Assembly (NCBI GenBank): GCA_029007295.1
Contig: JAQXHN010000043.1
Location: 1 to 64,000, forward strand
Direction: 5' to 3'
DNA: 64,000 nt
Origin: Clostridia bacterium
Lineage (GTDB): Bacteria; Bacillota; Clostridia; Oscillospirales; CAG-272
A model generated the notes under the pieces. It had not been told where the DNA came from and did not search any database. It saw nothing but the letters and a program-made list of their open reading frames with translations. A program made the position numbers and the translations under genes. Positions 32,447 to 42,996 of the stretch are shown here, piece after piece. How positions within the stretch are numbered: position 1 is the first letter of the stretch; each line of letters starts with the position of its first letter.

Positions 32447-33736
32447 ATGAATCGCAAGATTTTATCCCTCATTCTCGCAATCATGATGATTGTAAGCGTA
32501 TGCTCGTTTGTTTCCTGCGGAGGAAATAACACAAATTCCGAAGGCAATACTGTACAAACCGGCGACAATTCTTCACAGAAGCTTGACAAATCGAACATTA
32601 AGATCGGTCTTATCACACTTCACGACGACTCGTCTACATACGATAAGAACTTCATCGACGCTATGTACCGCGCCCTTGAAAATCTTGGAATCGACAAGAG
32701 CCAGCTCGTTATGTACACAGGTATTCCGGAAACGGAGGAATGCTACAACAAGGCAAAGGATTGCGTAAATCAGGGATGCAATGTTGTATTTGCCGACTCA
32801 TTCGGTCACGAAGACTTCCTTATTCAGGCAGCTATGGAATTTAAAGACGTCCGTTTCTGCCACGGTACGGGCACAAAGGCGCATACCGTTAAGCTCGATA
32901 ACTTCTCCAACGCATTTGCGGCAATCTACGAGGGCAGATATGCTGCCGGTATTGCGGCAGGTATGAAGCTCAACGAAATGATGGAAAAAGACAGCTCCGT
33001 TAAGCCTGTTATGGGTTATGTCGGCGCATTTACATACGCTGAGGTTATGTCGGGCTATACCTCCTTCTACCTCGGTGCAAAGTCTGTTTGTCCCGATGTA
33101 ACAATGAAGGTTAAATTCACAGGCTCATGGTATGACTACGATAAGGAAAAGGCTGCGGCAGAAGCTCTTATCAGCGACGGCTGTGTTCTTATCTCACAGC
33201 ATGCAGACTCATACGGCGCACCCGAAGCATGCGAAGCTTTGGGAGTTCCGAACGTATCGTATAACGGTTCAACGGAATCAACAGGTCCCAACACATACAT
33301 TGTATCCTCCAAGATTGACTGGACTCCTTACTTTGAATACATGATTAACTGCACGCTCAACGGCGAAAATATCGCTCAGGATTACACCGGTACCGTTGAG
33401 ACCGGCTCCGTTGTAGTTCTCGAAGTAAGCAAAAATGCCGCAGAAGGCACACAGAAGGCTATTGACGACGCAATGGAAGCTTTCCGCCAAGGAACACTCC
33501 ATGTATTTGATGTAAATAACTTCACAGTAACAGTTGACGATACAACAAATGCAAGCGCAAAGGTAGACGCTGACGGTCACCTCACCTCATATTTGGCTGA
33601 TGTTGACACCGACGAAGCATTCGAAAAGGATACCGAGGCTGTAAAGGACGGATATTTCCACGAATCCGAATACCGCAGTGCGCCTTACTTTGATGTAGAA
33701 ATCGACGGCATTCAATTGCTCGACCGCAGCTACTGA
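32447..33736 (+). CDS. BMP-family (nucleoside-type) ABC transporter substrate-binding lipoprotein
   Basis: Lipobox SVCSFVSCG; IKIGLITLHDDSSTYDKNFIDAMYRA; YEGRYAAGIAAGMK; VMGYVGAFTYAEVMSGYTSFYLGAKSVCPDV. Confidence 0.93.
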   Translation: MNRKILSLILAIMMIVSVCSFVSCGGNNTNSEGNTVQTGDNSSQKLDKSNIKIGLITLHDDSSTYDKNFIDAMYRALENLGIDKSQLVMYTGIPETEECYNKAKDCVNQGCNVVFADSFGHEDFLIQAAMEFKDVRFCHGTGTKAHTVKLDNFSNAFAAIYEGRYAAGIAAGMKLNEMMEKDSSVKPVMGYVGAFTYAEVMSGYTSFYLGAKSVCPDVTMKVKFTGSWYDYDKEKAAAEALISDGCVLISQHADSYGAPEACEALGVPNVSYNGSTESTGPNTYIVSSKIDWTPYFEYMINCTLNGENIAQDYTGTVETGSVVVLEVSKNAAEGTQKAIDDAMEAFRQGTLHVFDVNNFTVTVDDTTNASAKVDADGHLTSYLADVDTDEAFEKDTEAVKDGYFHESEYRSAPYFDVEIDGIQLLDRSY

Positions 33737-33750
33737 TTATAAAAATATAT

Positions 33751-33783
33751 AGGGGTTGCGCAAGACCTGCACAACCCCTTATT
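33751..33783 (+). promoter_or_regulatory. Hairpin between BMP lipoprotein gene and ABC ATPase gene
   Basis: AGGGGTTG-loop-CAACCCCT-TATTT. Confidence 0.65.
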
Positions 33784-33805
33784 TGCATTATATAAAGGAG
33801 TACAA

Positions 33806-35410
33806 ATGAATAAGGAAATTGCACTCGAGCTTCGCAACATAACCAAGAGGTTCGGATCAAAGGTTGTTGCGAACAAAAATGTATCTCTCACTCTTTACAA
33901 AGGTGAGATTTTGTCGCTTTTAGGAGAAAACGGTTCCGGAAAAACCACATTGATGAATATGATTTCAGGTATTTATTTTCCTGACGAAGGGGAGATCCTC
34001 GTCGACGGAAAACCTGCCGTAATTGCGTCTCCGAAGGATGCCTACGCCTATAAAATAGGAATGATTCATCAGCATTTTAAGCTTGTTGAAACGTTTTCCG
34101 CTTCCGAAAATATAGTTCTCGGAAACAACGAACCGTATAATCTCAAAAAGATAAACAAAAGAGTCTGTGAAATAGCGGACAGATACGGCTTTGTAATCGA
34201 CCCGAAAAAGAAGGTCCACGATATGTCTGTTTCCGAAAAGCAGACCGTTGAAATAATTAAGGCGCTTTACAGGGGGTCGGATATATTGATTCTCGACGAG
34301 CCGACTGCAGTTTTGACTCCCCAGGAAATTGCGGGACTTTTCGATGTACTCCGTAAAATGAGAGACGACGGAAAATCCGTTATCATCATTACGCATAAGC
34401 TGAACGAGGTTTTGGAAATTTCCGACAGGGTTTCCATTCTCCGAAAGGGCGAATACATAGGCACGGTAAATACAGCCGAAACAAATGAGAAAGAGCTTAC
34501 CGAGATGATGGTAGGCAAGAAGGTAGATTTAAAAATCAACAGGGTTCTTATCGAGAAAAAGAAGCCGTTGCTTGAAATTCGAAATCTCGAGGTTAAGTCG
34601 GATATAGGAAGCACGGCAATCAAGGATATCAGCTTCTACATAAGAGGCGGAGAAATTCTCGGTGTTGCCGGTATTTCGGGATGCGGACAAAAGGAGCTTT
34701 GCGAAGCGATAGCGGGTCTTCGCAAGCCGGAAAAGGGACAGATAATGCATAAGGGTGAATCTATTATCGGTTTACCTGCAAGAGAAATTATCAAAAAAGG
34801 CATTTCGATGAGCTTCATTCCCGAGGACAGATTGGGAATGGGTCTTGCTCCGTCTTTTTCGATGACGGACAATATGATGCTGAAGATTTATAACGAGGGT
34901 CATTCCCCCTTTGTACGCAGAAAAAAATCGAGAGAAAACGCCGAAGCGCTTATTAAAAAGCTCGGCATTGTAACGCCGTCGACCGAAACTCCCGTAAGAA
35001 GATTATCGGGCGGAAACGTACAGAAAATTCTCGTTGGCAGAGAGATAGAATCGGGACCTAATGTTATTGTTACGGCATATCCCGTAAGAGGTCTTGATAT
35101 TAACTCCTCGTATCAGATTTACGATATATTAAATGAGCAGAAGAAAAAAGGCGTAGGAATTGTTTTCGTAGGCGAAGACCTTGACGTTATGCTTGCGCTG
35201 TGTGACAAAATACTTGTTCTTTGCCACGGTGAGGTTATGGGCGTGGTTCATGCGTCTAAGACCACAAAGGAGGAGCTGGGCATGATGATGACCGGCTCGC
35301 TCGACTTAACAAACGTAAAGGAATACGGTATTGCTCGCGACTCCAACCTCTCGGAGGAGGAGTGGAGTGCGGCGGCTGCCGAGGATAATACCGTGAGGGG
35401 TGAAGAATAA
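33806..35410 (+). CDS. BMP-type nucleoside ABC transporter ATP-binding protein (two NBDs)
   Basis: GENGSGKTTLMNMISG, ILILDEPTAVLTPQE; second NBD GISGCGQKELCEAIAGL, LSGGNVQKILVGREI. Confidence 0.95.
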   Translation: MNKEIALELRNITKRFGSKVVANKNVSLTLYKGEILSLLGENGSGKTTLMNMISGIYFPDEGEILVDGKPAVIASPKDAYAYKIGMIHQHFKLVETFSASENIVLGNNEPYNLKKINKRVCEIADRYGFVIDPKKKVHDMSVSEKQTVEIIKALYRGSDILILDEPTAVLTPQEIAGLFDVLRKMRDDGKSVIIITHKLNEVLEISDRVSILRKGEYIGTVNTAETNEKELTEMMVGKKVDLKINRVLIEKKKPLLEIRNLEVKSDIGSTAIKDISFYIRGGEILGVAGISGCGQKELCEAIAGLRKPEKGQIMHKGESIIGLPAREIIKKGISMSFIPEDRLGMGLAPSFSMTDNMMLKIYNEGHSPFVRRKKSRENAEALIKKLGIVTPSTETPVRRLSGGNVQKILVGREIESGPNVIVTAYPVRGLDINSSYQIYDILNEQKKKGVGIVFVGEDLDVMLALCDKILVLCHGEVMGVVHASKTTKEELGMMMTGSLDLTNVKEYGIARDSNLSEEEWSAAAAEDNTVRGEE

Positions 35411-36543
35411 TGACAGATATAAAAAAGAAATCGCATGAGCCGCTGTTTCATGTGTCAAAAAACGATGCAGCCCCGGTATCAAAGTCTATTACAATAAGAA
35501 TAATTGCAATAGCGGTTGCTTTAGTGATAATCGGAATACTCAGCTTTGTTCTTATTAAGGAAAATCCTATTGAAATATTCAAGGCGCTTTTCACGGGAGC
35601 GTTTATTGACGTGGGAACACTGATTCAAAATACGTCCTTGCTTTTGATGTTCGGACTTGCCGTAGTACCTGCATTCAAAATGAAGTACTGGAATATGGGT
35701 GCGAACGGACAGGTACTGGTCGGATGTCTTGCCTCCATTGCCTGTATGAAATTTATTCCCGCAGCTAATCCCGAGATTGATAACAACATCGTCATCCTTT
35801 GTATGCTTGCGGCAGGAATCGCCGCTTCGGTTATCTGGGCGATAATTCCGGCGCTGTTTAAGGCGTTTTTCAATACAAACGAAACACTGTTTACGCTGAT
35901 GATGAACTATATTGCCGTAGCGGTTGTAAACTATTTCGTATTTGTTTGGGATAAAAGCGGCTCGGGAACGCTGAAAACGGTAAACTTTTCCTTCGGCAGT
36001 CCCACATTCCGCAAGGGCTGGCTTTTTCCCGACTCGGATAAATATATAATCACGTTGGTTGTAGCCGTGGTAATGACGCTGTTTACGGCAATCTATATGA
36101 GATATTCCAAGCACGGCTTTGAGGTCTGCGTTGTCGGAGAAAGCGTCAATACCGCAAAATACGTGGGTATAAATGTGAAGAAGGTAATAGTCAGAACACT
36201 GGTTCTGAGCGGAATTTTCTGCGGTATTATCGGCTTCCTCTACGCCTCGTGTCTTTCGCATACCGTCAATGCCGATGTCGGAGGAAAGGGCTTTACGGCA
36301 ATTCTTGTTGCGTGGCTTGCCGGCTTTGACCCGTTGGTAATGGTTATTACATCGTTCTTTGTTGTGTTTATCAATACGGGCGCGGAGAATGTTTCAAACG
36401 TCTTCCATTTAAATTCAAACGACTATGCCAACATAGTAGTAGGTATAATATTCTTCTGTATAATAGGATGTGAGTTCTTTATCAGATATAAGGTTCACTT
36501 TAACGGTAAAAAATTAAAGTCTGCCGCAAAGGAGGCTGAATAA
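35410..36543 (+). CDS. BMP-type nucleoside ABC transporter permease
   Basis: LTIQNTSLLLMFGLAVVPAFKMKYWNMGANGQVLVG; tetranucleotide overlaps with neighbours. Confidence 0.93.
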   Translation: MTDIKKKSHEPLFHVSKNDAAPVSKSITIRIIAIAVALVIIGILSFVLIKENPIEIFKALFTGAFIDVGTLIQNTSLLLMFGLAVVPAFKMKYWNMGANGQVLVGCLASIACMKFIPAANPEIDNNIVILCMLAAGIAASVIWAIIPALFKAFFNTNETLFTLMMNYIAVAVVNYFVFVWDKSGSGTLKTVNFSFGSPTFRKGWLFPDSDKYIITLVVAVVMTLFTAIYMRYSKHGFEVCVVGESVNTAKYVGINVKKVIVRTLVLSGIFCGIIGFLYASCLSHTVNADVGGKGFTAILVAWLAGFDPLVMVITSFFVVFINTGAENVSNVFHLNSNDYANIVVGIIFFCIIGCEFFIRYKVHFNGKKLKSAAKEAE

Positions 36544-37502
36544 TGATTACAACGATAATCGTTAATGCGATAAGAATGGGAACAATATTCCTGTTCGGAT
36601 GTCTCGGGGAGATATTAACCGAGAAAGCAGGTCACTTGAATCTCGGTATTCCGGGGATTATGTGTATCGGAGCGACAGGCGGCGGTTTTGCCGTTAAACT
36701 GTACGCCGGCAACGTCACGGAGGTAAACGGGCTTGTTTTGGTTATTCTTTCAATATTAGGAACAATGCTGTTTGCGGGTCTTGCGGGTCTTATATACTCA
36801 TTTCTGACCGTAACCATGAATGCCAATCAGAATGTTACGGGTCTTACGATGACTACGTTCGGCGTTGGATTTATGAAATTCTTTGCGAAGAGAATTTATG
36901 ATCAGAAGCTGTATGTCAGCGTCAGCGGATACTTTAAAAATTTATTTGGATTTGAAAAAAGCTCGAACGCTTTTGCACAGATATTTCTCTCGCACGGAGT
37001 GCTTGTTTACCTCTCGATATTAACGGCAATACTGCTTACTCTGTTTTTGAAAAAATCAAGATTCGGACTGTATCTGCGTTCTATCGGAGAAAGTCCCGCA
37101 ACAGCAGACGCCGCCGGAATCAATGTTACCAAATACAAATATGTATTCATTATCCTCGGCTCAGCGATTTCCGGACTCGGCGGTCTTTACTACGTAATGG
37201 ACAGAAGCGCCGGAACTCAGTTTGCAGAAGCGGCTATTGATTCGTTCGGCTGGATGGCGGTAGCTCTTGTAATTGCTTCTCTCTGGAAGCCTATATTTGC
37301 GGTATTCGGTTCAATAGTATTCGGAGGCTTATCAATTATGGACGCACAGCTAAAGACCCTGTCGCTTTCCGATCAAAAGCTGTTTGCGTTGCTTCCTTAC
37401 CTAATAACGGTAATCGTACTTATCGTTGTGAGCATGCTGAAATTAAAGGATAATCAGCCCCCGTCGTATCTCGGACAAACGTATTTCAGAGAGGACAGGT
37501 AG
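36543..37502 (+). CDS. BMP-type nucleoside ABC transporter permease
   Basis: LFGCLGEILTEKAGHLNLGIPGIMCIGA; FGWMAVALVIASLWKPIFAVFGSIVFGGLSI. Confidence 0.93.
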   Translation: MITTIIVNAIRMGTIFLFGCLGEILTEKAGHLNLGIPGIMCIGATGGGFAVKLYAGNVTEVNGLVLVILSILGTMLFAGLAGLIYSFLTVTMNANQNVTGLTMTTFGVGFMKFFAKRIYDQKLYVSVSGYFKNLFGFEKSSNAFAQIFLSHGVLVYLSILTAILLTLFLKKSRFGLYLRSIGESPATADAAGINVTKYKYVFIILGSAISGLGGLYYVMDRSAGTQFAEAAIDSFGWMAVALVIASLWKPIFAVFGSIVFGGLSIMDAQLKTLSLSDQKLFALLPYLITVIVLIVVSMLKLKDNQPPSYLGQTYFREDR

Positions 37503-37559
37503 CTCATCATAAAAAAAGGAGCAGCCTGCCGGCGCTCCCCGAATAATTAAATATTAAAG

Positions 37560-37604
37560 AATACGGCGCGGCTGATTTTACTTAGCTGCACCGTATTATT
37601 TTTC
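37560..37604 (+). terminator. Rho-independent terminator
   Basis: AATACGG...GGCT-loop-AGC...CCGTATT-ATTTTT. Confidence 0.75.
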
Positions 37605-37642
37605 TGTCAATAATTCTTTTTTGCAGGTTAAATAACAGCCTT

Positions 37643-38428
37643 TTAACGTATATCTTTTTTTGTATATTTCAGATAAGAGACAACCGTTCCTGCTACCCCT
37701 ATAACCGCACCGACAGCAACCAAAGCGACATCCAGACTTCCGCTTGATACAATATCGGCTCCCCCGCAGTATCCGTACGGCGTTATGTACTTTAAAAACT
37801 CGGCGGAATCGGAAATGTTTGCGATAATATTAAGGAAATACATAAGTGCGGCTAAACCCAGCCCTATGCCGACACTGCCTTTGCGAAGAAAGGCAGAAAT
37901 ACAAAAGCAAATTCCGGCAAGCTCTAATTGGAGCAGATAATAGGAGAGGTGAAGAAGGGTCATTTCTTTTAGGGGAATTGCCTCGCCTATAGCGGCTACA
38001 GAACCTATTGCAAATGCGAAAATGACTAAGTTCATAGCCGTAATCTGAATAAAGAGTGCAATCAGCTTTTCGGTAACGACCCGTTTGCGGGTGACGGGAT
38101 GAGTCAGCAGAAATTCCGCTGTTTTTTCTTTTTCTTCCTTGCTTAGAATACCGACCGCACAAAGAGAAGCAAAAAAAGCGCCTCCCAGTCCCAGAATATT
38201 ACCGCACTCTACGGCGTAAAAACCGATAAGCGTTCCGAAGTTCAAACGATCCATGCCAAACGCCCGGGTAAAAGAGCCCATCGATGCAAACATATCGTTT
38301 ACGCTGTCCATCTGTCCCTTCATTTCGGGAAACAGAAAAATGCATACTGCAAGAAGAAACCCTATAGAAGCCGTCCATATAAAGAAGGAAGCCTTGCCTT
38401 GCCTCAGCTCATGTTTTACAAGCGTCAT
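37643..38428 (-). CDS. ABC-2 type transporter permease
   Basis: MTLVKHELRQGKASFFIWTASIGFLLAVCIFLFP...KEEKEKTAEFLLTHPVTRKRVVTEKLIA; six TM. Confidence 0.88.
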   Translation of the reverse strand: MTLVKHELRQGKASFFIWTASIGFLLAVCIFLFPEMKGQMDSVNDMFASMGSFTRAFGMDRLNFGTLIGFYAVECGNILGLGGAFFASLCAVGILSKEEKEKTAEFLLTHPVTRKRVVTEKLIALFIQITAMNLVIFAFAIGSVAAIGEAIPLKEMTLLHLSYYLLQLELAGICFCISAFLRKGSVGIGLGLAALMYFLNIIANISDSAEFLKYITPYGYCGGADIVSSGSLDVALVAVGAVIGVAGTVVSYLKYTKKDIR

Positions 38429-39306
38429 AGTCCCTTGCCGTCCTTTTCATAATAATGAAGGAATACTTCTTCAAGATCGGGCTCGGCAACCGTAAGGTCG
38501 TTTACCTGTCCGCATGACAGCACGCACAGCAGATTGTTCATGTCGCCGCTGTAAAGAAAGCTGACCGAGTCCTCGGTAAATTTTATATTACGGGCACCGT
38601 CAAGGCGCTCTAAGTTAATACTTCCGTGAACGGTTACGTGCTTTGCAGTTGTTTTAGACAGAGCCTCAATTCTGTCACAGGCGATTATCCGACCGTCACG
38701 AATAATTGCCGCACGTGTACAGTTTCGCTGTATTTCCGAAAGAACATGACCGGATAGAAAAACAGTCGCTCCCTCCTTATTTCTTTCATGCAGAATGTTA
38801 AAAAACTCTTTTTGCATAAGGGGATCAAGTCCGCTTGTCGGCTCGTCCAGCACCAGCAGCTCCGGTCGATGCTGTAACGCGCAGACAATAGCAACCTTTT
38901 TTCTGTTTCCTAACGATAACTCGTCTATCCTTCGTGAAGTATCAAGCTGCAAGCGCTCGCAGAGCAGCTTGCTTTCGGCACCGCAATCCTTTTTTCTGAG
39001 ATCCTCGGACAGCTTCAATACTTCCTTTACTTTCATACCTTGATAAAAAAGAGACTCTGAGGGAAGATAACCTATATCCCGCAAAACGTCTTCCTTTTCT
39101 TTTGTGATATCTTTCCCGAACACAGTCGCTGTGCCGCCGGTGGGTGTGATAAGTCCGAGCAAGGTTCTTATTGTCGTGGATTTTCCGGCGCCGTTCGGTC
39201 CGATGAAGCCGAAAAATTCTCCCTGGCATACCGTTATGTCAAGGTCAACAATACCCCTTGCCTTACCGTAGTATTTTGTAAGCCTGTCGGTTTTAATTAT
39301 CTCCAC
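38425..39306 (-). CDS. ABC transporter ATP-binding protein
   Basis: GFIGPNGAGKSTTIRTLLGLI, LSLGNRKKVAIVCALQHRPELLVLDEPTSGLDPL. Confidence 0.95.
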   Translation of the reverse strand: MEIIKTDRLTKYYGKARGIVDLDITVCQGEFFGFIGPNGAGKSTTIRTLLGLITPTGGTATVFGKDITKEKEDVLRDIGYLPSESLFYQGMKVKEVLKLSEDLRKKDCGAESKLLCERLQLDTSRRIDELSLGNRKKVAIVCALQHRPELLVLDEPTSGLDPLMQKEFFNILHERNKEGATVFLSGHVLSEIQRNCTRAAIIRDGRIIACDRIEALSKTTAKHVTVHGSINLERLDGARNIKFTEDSVSFLYSGDMNNLLCVLSCGQVNDLTVAEPDLEEVFLHYYEKDGKGL

Positions 39307-39546
39307 TCCACTTCGCTCCTTTCGAGGATATACGAATGAAAAAACTGATTGTTTTTTCGTCTATTCGAGTTTTTTATCCGAATCGTCTGCAAAGCAAACT
39401 TAGAATACGGCTTTATAAGGTCAAATTTATTTCACTTTACATAAATTAAATACCGAGACGCAGAATTAAGCCGTCGCAGAATGTATTAATTACTTAAAGT
39501 GTTTTTTCATTTTCAATGGAATAGCTTCCGGCACATATAAACTACT

Positions 39547-40509
39547 TTATTTCATTATGAATCTGTACTTTTCGTATTCCTTTTTCATTTCTTCAAGCTT
39601 TGCCCGGTCGGGGAAGCTTCCTTCAAAGTAGGGCTTAGCCAAAACTGCGCCGACAATAGGCTCAAAATATGGGATTACTATCTTTCTGTCGGGCTGATCA
39701 CGGTGAATTCTTTCAATAACGGCTTCACTTATTCTGCGGTCGTTTTTGAAGTGACCGCCCTCCAAAACAACGGGAACACCGATAGGAATGTTGCATCGGT
39801 TAATAAGACCGAGCGCCTGCTCTGCAAGATTTTCTCCGACCTGCTTTAACAGACGTACGGCTGTTTCATCGCCCATTCTTGCGGCTTCTCCTACGCAAAC
39901 GGCAACAGAGGCGACGGCACTGATAGGTGACTTATCGGGAATGTCATATATCTTGCCTGCGGCGGCGCCTATATTATCTACGCCTAATTTTTTGCAAATA
40001 CAGTCGGAAATAAGCGTGTGAGGACCTCTTTTTTCATAATCCTTTATAGCTTCTGCGAAGGCAAGGCGTCCCATATGATATCCGCTTCCTTCATCGTGGA
40101 TGACCGAACCGTAACCGCCTGCTTCGTCAACCTTATTGTCATGTAAATAGAAAACAACCGAGCCTGTGCCCGACAACAGGGTAACTGCGTCGCCGAGAAC
40201 AAAGGCGGACAGCAAGCCGATAAGCGACTCTCCTCCTGCGTCCGTTAACGAATTAACCTTAACAACCTCCGCCAATGCGTCGGTTAAGCCTCTGGTAAAT
40301 ACGCCGTAGACCGATTCGATCTCGGTAATACCGGTTCCGTCCATCAAAGAATGAGCAGCATTCAGAGCGTTTTGTCTGACAAGCTCGGGGGAGCTTGAGC
40401 TTGTGTTCATGCTTCCGCTTTTTGCGGAATTTATTAATTTCAAATTTTCATCAAAAAGAATGGCTTCGATTTTACTTCCGCCGCCGTCATAAGCAACATA
40501 ATATTTCAT
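39547..40509 (-). CDS. BadF/BadG/BcrA/BcrD-type ATPase, N-acetylglucosamine kinase-like
   Basis: MKYYVAYDGGGSKIEAILFDEN; LLSGTGSVVFYLHDNKVDEAGGYGSVIHDEGSGYHMGRLA. Confidence 0.87.
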   Translation of the reverse strand: MKYYVAYDGGGSKIEAILFDENLKLINSAKSGSMNTSSSSPELVRQNALNAAHSLMDGTGITEIESVYGVFTRGLTDALAEVVKVNSLTDAGGESLIGLLSAFVLGDAVTLLSGTGSVVFYLHDNKVDEAGGYGSVIHDEGSGYHMGRLAFAEAIKDYEKRGPHTLISDCICKKLGVDNIGAAAGKIYDIPDKSPISAVASVAVCVGEAARMGDETAVRLLKQVGENLAEQALGLINRCNIPIGVPVVLEGGHFKNDRRISEAVIERIHRDQPDRKIVIPYFEPIVGAVLAKPYFEGSFPDRAKLEEMKKEYEKYRFIMK

Positions 40510-40518
40510 AATTTTTCC

Positions 40519-41256
40519 TCACATATAGAAAATGTTGTCCCCGTATTCTTCCAAAATTTTTGCATTGTGCTCTGTTCCGCCGTCAATATTTGCGCTCATA
40601 AATACAGGGGGAACAATGCCTTCGTTTACAAGCTTTTCAACGGCTTCAATTATAATGGCGTTAATAAGCGCTGCGCCCACGGTTGTGGACGTAGGACCGA
40701 TTTTTTCGGGGAGTCCGTCGATTGTAACGGCGGCGTCCGAAACGCAACCGCAGTTGTCGATAACGACGTCGCAAACCTCAAAAAGGCGTTTTCCGGACGG
40801 AGCCCTTGAGGTTACGGACATGGAGTACTCAAGGTTCGTCAGCGCTACGGTGTGAATTCCCCTTTTCTTTGCTTCCTCGGCGGCTTCAACCGGGACCGTG
40901 TTTCGTCCGGATACCGAATGAATGAAAAGAACGTCGTCTTTTTTCAGCTTATTTTCATCCAGAATGATTTTCGCAAGACCCGGTAATCTTTCAAGCTGAC
41001 TTGTCATGGTAACGGGTCGGGTGTTTAACATAAATCCGGGAAAGAAAATCGGATTGAGCGTTACTAATCCGCCGCTTCTGTAAAAGCCCTCTTCCGCAAT
41101 GATGCCCGCATGAGAGCATCCGAAAATGTAGCAGTTGCTTTTTCTTTTTGTGGCTTCGGCAAGAAAACCGACGGCTCTTGTGATTTGTTCGCTTTGCGTT
41201 TTCCATGCCTTGTCTATGGTGGCAAGCACGGTTTCTATATAACTTATGCCTTTCAT
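40519..41256 (-). CDS. SIS domain sugar-phosphate isomerase-like protein (UPF0309-like)
   Basis: IFGCSHAGIIAEEGFYRSGGL; FIHSVSGRNTVPVEAAEEAKKRGIHTVALTNLEYS. Confidence 0.85.
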   Translation of the reverse strand: MKGISYIETVLATIDKAWKTQSEQITRAVGFLAEATKRKSNCYIFGCSHAGIIAEEGFYRSGGLVTLNPIFFPGFMLNTRPVTMTSQLERLPGLAKIILDENKLKKDDVLFIHSVSGRNTVPVEAAEEAKKRGIHTVALTNLEYSMSVTSRAPSGKRLFEVCDVVIDNCGCVSDAAVTIDGLPEKIGPTSTTVGAALINAIIIEAVEKLVNEGIVPPVFMSANIDGGTEHNAKILEEYGDNIFYM

Positions 41257-41265
41257 AAATTCACC

Positions 41266-42630
41266 TTAATTCTTTAAGCTGTGTATGGGGGCTGGGATTC
41301 TGCCTCCGCGTGAAATGAAGTCGTGGGGAGAATACGTGCTGATCGGCATAATCGGAGCCGAGCCTAACAATCCTCCGAATTCCACCTCGTCTCCTACGTT
41401 TTTACCGATTACGGGAATTACTCGGACTGCCGTTGTTTTGGTGTTCGCAACGCCTATTGAGATTTCGTCGGCAATCAGTCCGCAGATAATATCTACGCTT
41501 GTATCACCGGGAATTGCAATCATATCAAGACCCACGGAGCATACTGCGGTCATTGCCTCCAACTTTTCGAGCGACAACGCTCCCATTCTGACAGCCTCTA
41601 TCATGCCTGCGTCCTCGGAAACGGGAATAAATGCGCCTGACAGTCCGCCGACAGACGAGGACGCCATAACTCCGCCCTTTTTAACGGCGTCGTTAAGGAG
41701 CGCAAGAGCCGCCGTCGTGCCGCAACCGCCGCATCTTTCAAGTCCCATGGTCTCTAAAATTCTTGCAACCGAGTCGCCGACTGCGGGCGTCGGAGCAAGC
41801 GACAGGTCAACAATTCCAAACGGTACGTTAAGCTTATCGGAGGCTTCTCTTGCAACGAGCTGACCCATTCTTGTAATCTTGAAAGCGGTTTTCTTTACAA
41901 TTTCAGCAAGCTCAAGAAGAGAACAGCCGCCGGCTTTTTTAATTGCACCGGCAACAACTCCGGGACCGGAAACGCCGACATTAATAACGGTTTCTGCCTC
42001 TCCCATACCGTGAAAAGCTCCTGCCATAAACGGATTGTCCTCGGGTACGTTGGCAAATACGACAAGCTTCGCACAGCCTATGCAGTCCTTATCCCTTGTG
42101 AGGTGAGCGGTTCGCTTAATGACGCTGCCCATTTCAAGAATGGCGTCCATGTTTATGCCTGCCTTGGTTGAGGCAACATTAACGGAGGAGCAAACGAGGT
42201 TGGTTTCGGCAAGAGCTTCGGGAATAACCGAAATAAGCTTTGCCGCCGAATCCGACATACCCTTTTGAACCAAAGCGCCGAATCCGCCTATAAAGTCGAT
42301 GCCGAGCGTAGACGCGGCTTTGTCAAGCGCCTTTGCTATATTTACGTATCCTTTTGCGGGTATTGCTCCCGCAACAAGGGAAATCGGCGTAACGGAAACA
42401 CGCTTGTTGATTATCGGAATGCCGTATCTTTTTTCGATGCTGTCGCCGCAGGAAACAAGATTTTCCGCTTTTTTACATATTTTATCGTAAATTCTGCCAC
42501 ACAGAATTTTCTCATCGTCGGAAACACAGTCGAATAGGGAAATACCCATTGTAATAGTACGGATATCGAGATTTTCGTCCCGAATCATCTCAACCGTTTC
42601 CAAAATATCGTTAAATTCAAATATTGCCAT
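41266..42630 (-). CDS. PFL family protein (UPF0210/DUF711)
   Basis: [39 protein letters not shown]-like [41 protein letters not shown]. Confidence 0.93.
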   Translation of the reverse strand: MAIFEFNDILETVEMIRDENLDIRTITMGISLFDCVSDDEKILCGRIYDKICKKAENLVSCGDSIEKRYGIPIINKRVSVTPISLVAGAIPAKGYVNIAKALDKAASTLGIDFIGGFGALVQKGMSDSAAKLISVIPEALAETNLVCSSVNVASTKAGINMDAILEMGSVIKRTAHLTRDKDCIGCAKLVVFANVPEDNPFMAGAFHGMGEAETVINVGVSGPGVVAGAIKKAGGCSLLELAEIVKKTAFKITRMGQLVAREASDKLNVPFGIVDLSLAPTPAVGDSVARILETMGLERCGGCGTTAALALLNDAVKKGGVMASSSVGGLSGAFIPVSEDAGMIEAVRMGALSLEKLEAMTAVCSVGLDMIAIPGDTSVDIICGLIADEISIGVANTKTTAVRVIPVIGKNVGDEVEFGGLLGSAPIMPISTYSPHDFISRGGRIPAPIHSLKN

Positions 42631-42638
42631 ATCTTACC

Positions 42639-42908
42639 TCAAATTCGGTGCATGGAATTAAAGATGTCCTCATGCATTGTATGAATATCGAGGCATCGTT
42701 TCTGACCCAGAGCCTTCATTTTATCGACAAATTCACCGAAGTCAATGGTGATGGAATCAATGTTTGCTATCATAATCATGGCAAAATAATCCTTTAATAC
42801 ACTTTGCGAAATATCGCTGATATTAACTCCGTAATTTGCGCATTCACTGCTGACAGCGGCGATAATGCCGATATTGTCCTTACCCGTAACGGTAATAACT
42901 GCCTTCAT
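42639..42908 (-). CDS. ACT domain-containing protein (UPF0237)
   Basis: MKAVITVTGKDNIGIIAAVSSECANYGVNISDISQSVLKDYFAMIMIA. Confidence 0.94.
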   Translation of the reverse strand: MKAVITVTGKDNIGIIAAVSSECANYGVNISDISQSVLKDYFAMIMIANIDSITIDFGEFVDKMKALGQKRCLDIHTMHEDIFNSMHRI

Positions 42909-42996
42909 TTTTGCGGTACCGTCCTTTTTTTATTTTATAATGTAATGATACACTATACAGGCAATTAAATCAATATCTTTTTTTAATAAATTTTAC

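Noticed and set aside
35521-36261. 246-aa antisense ORF within the BMP permease gene
   Set aside because: Shadow ORF of a clearly conserved permease; composition not protein-like.
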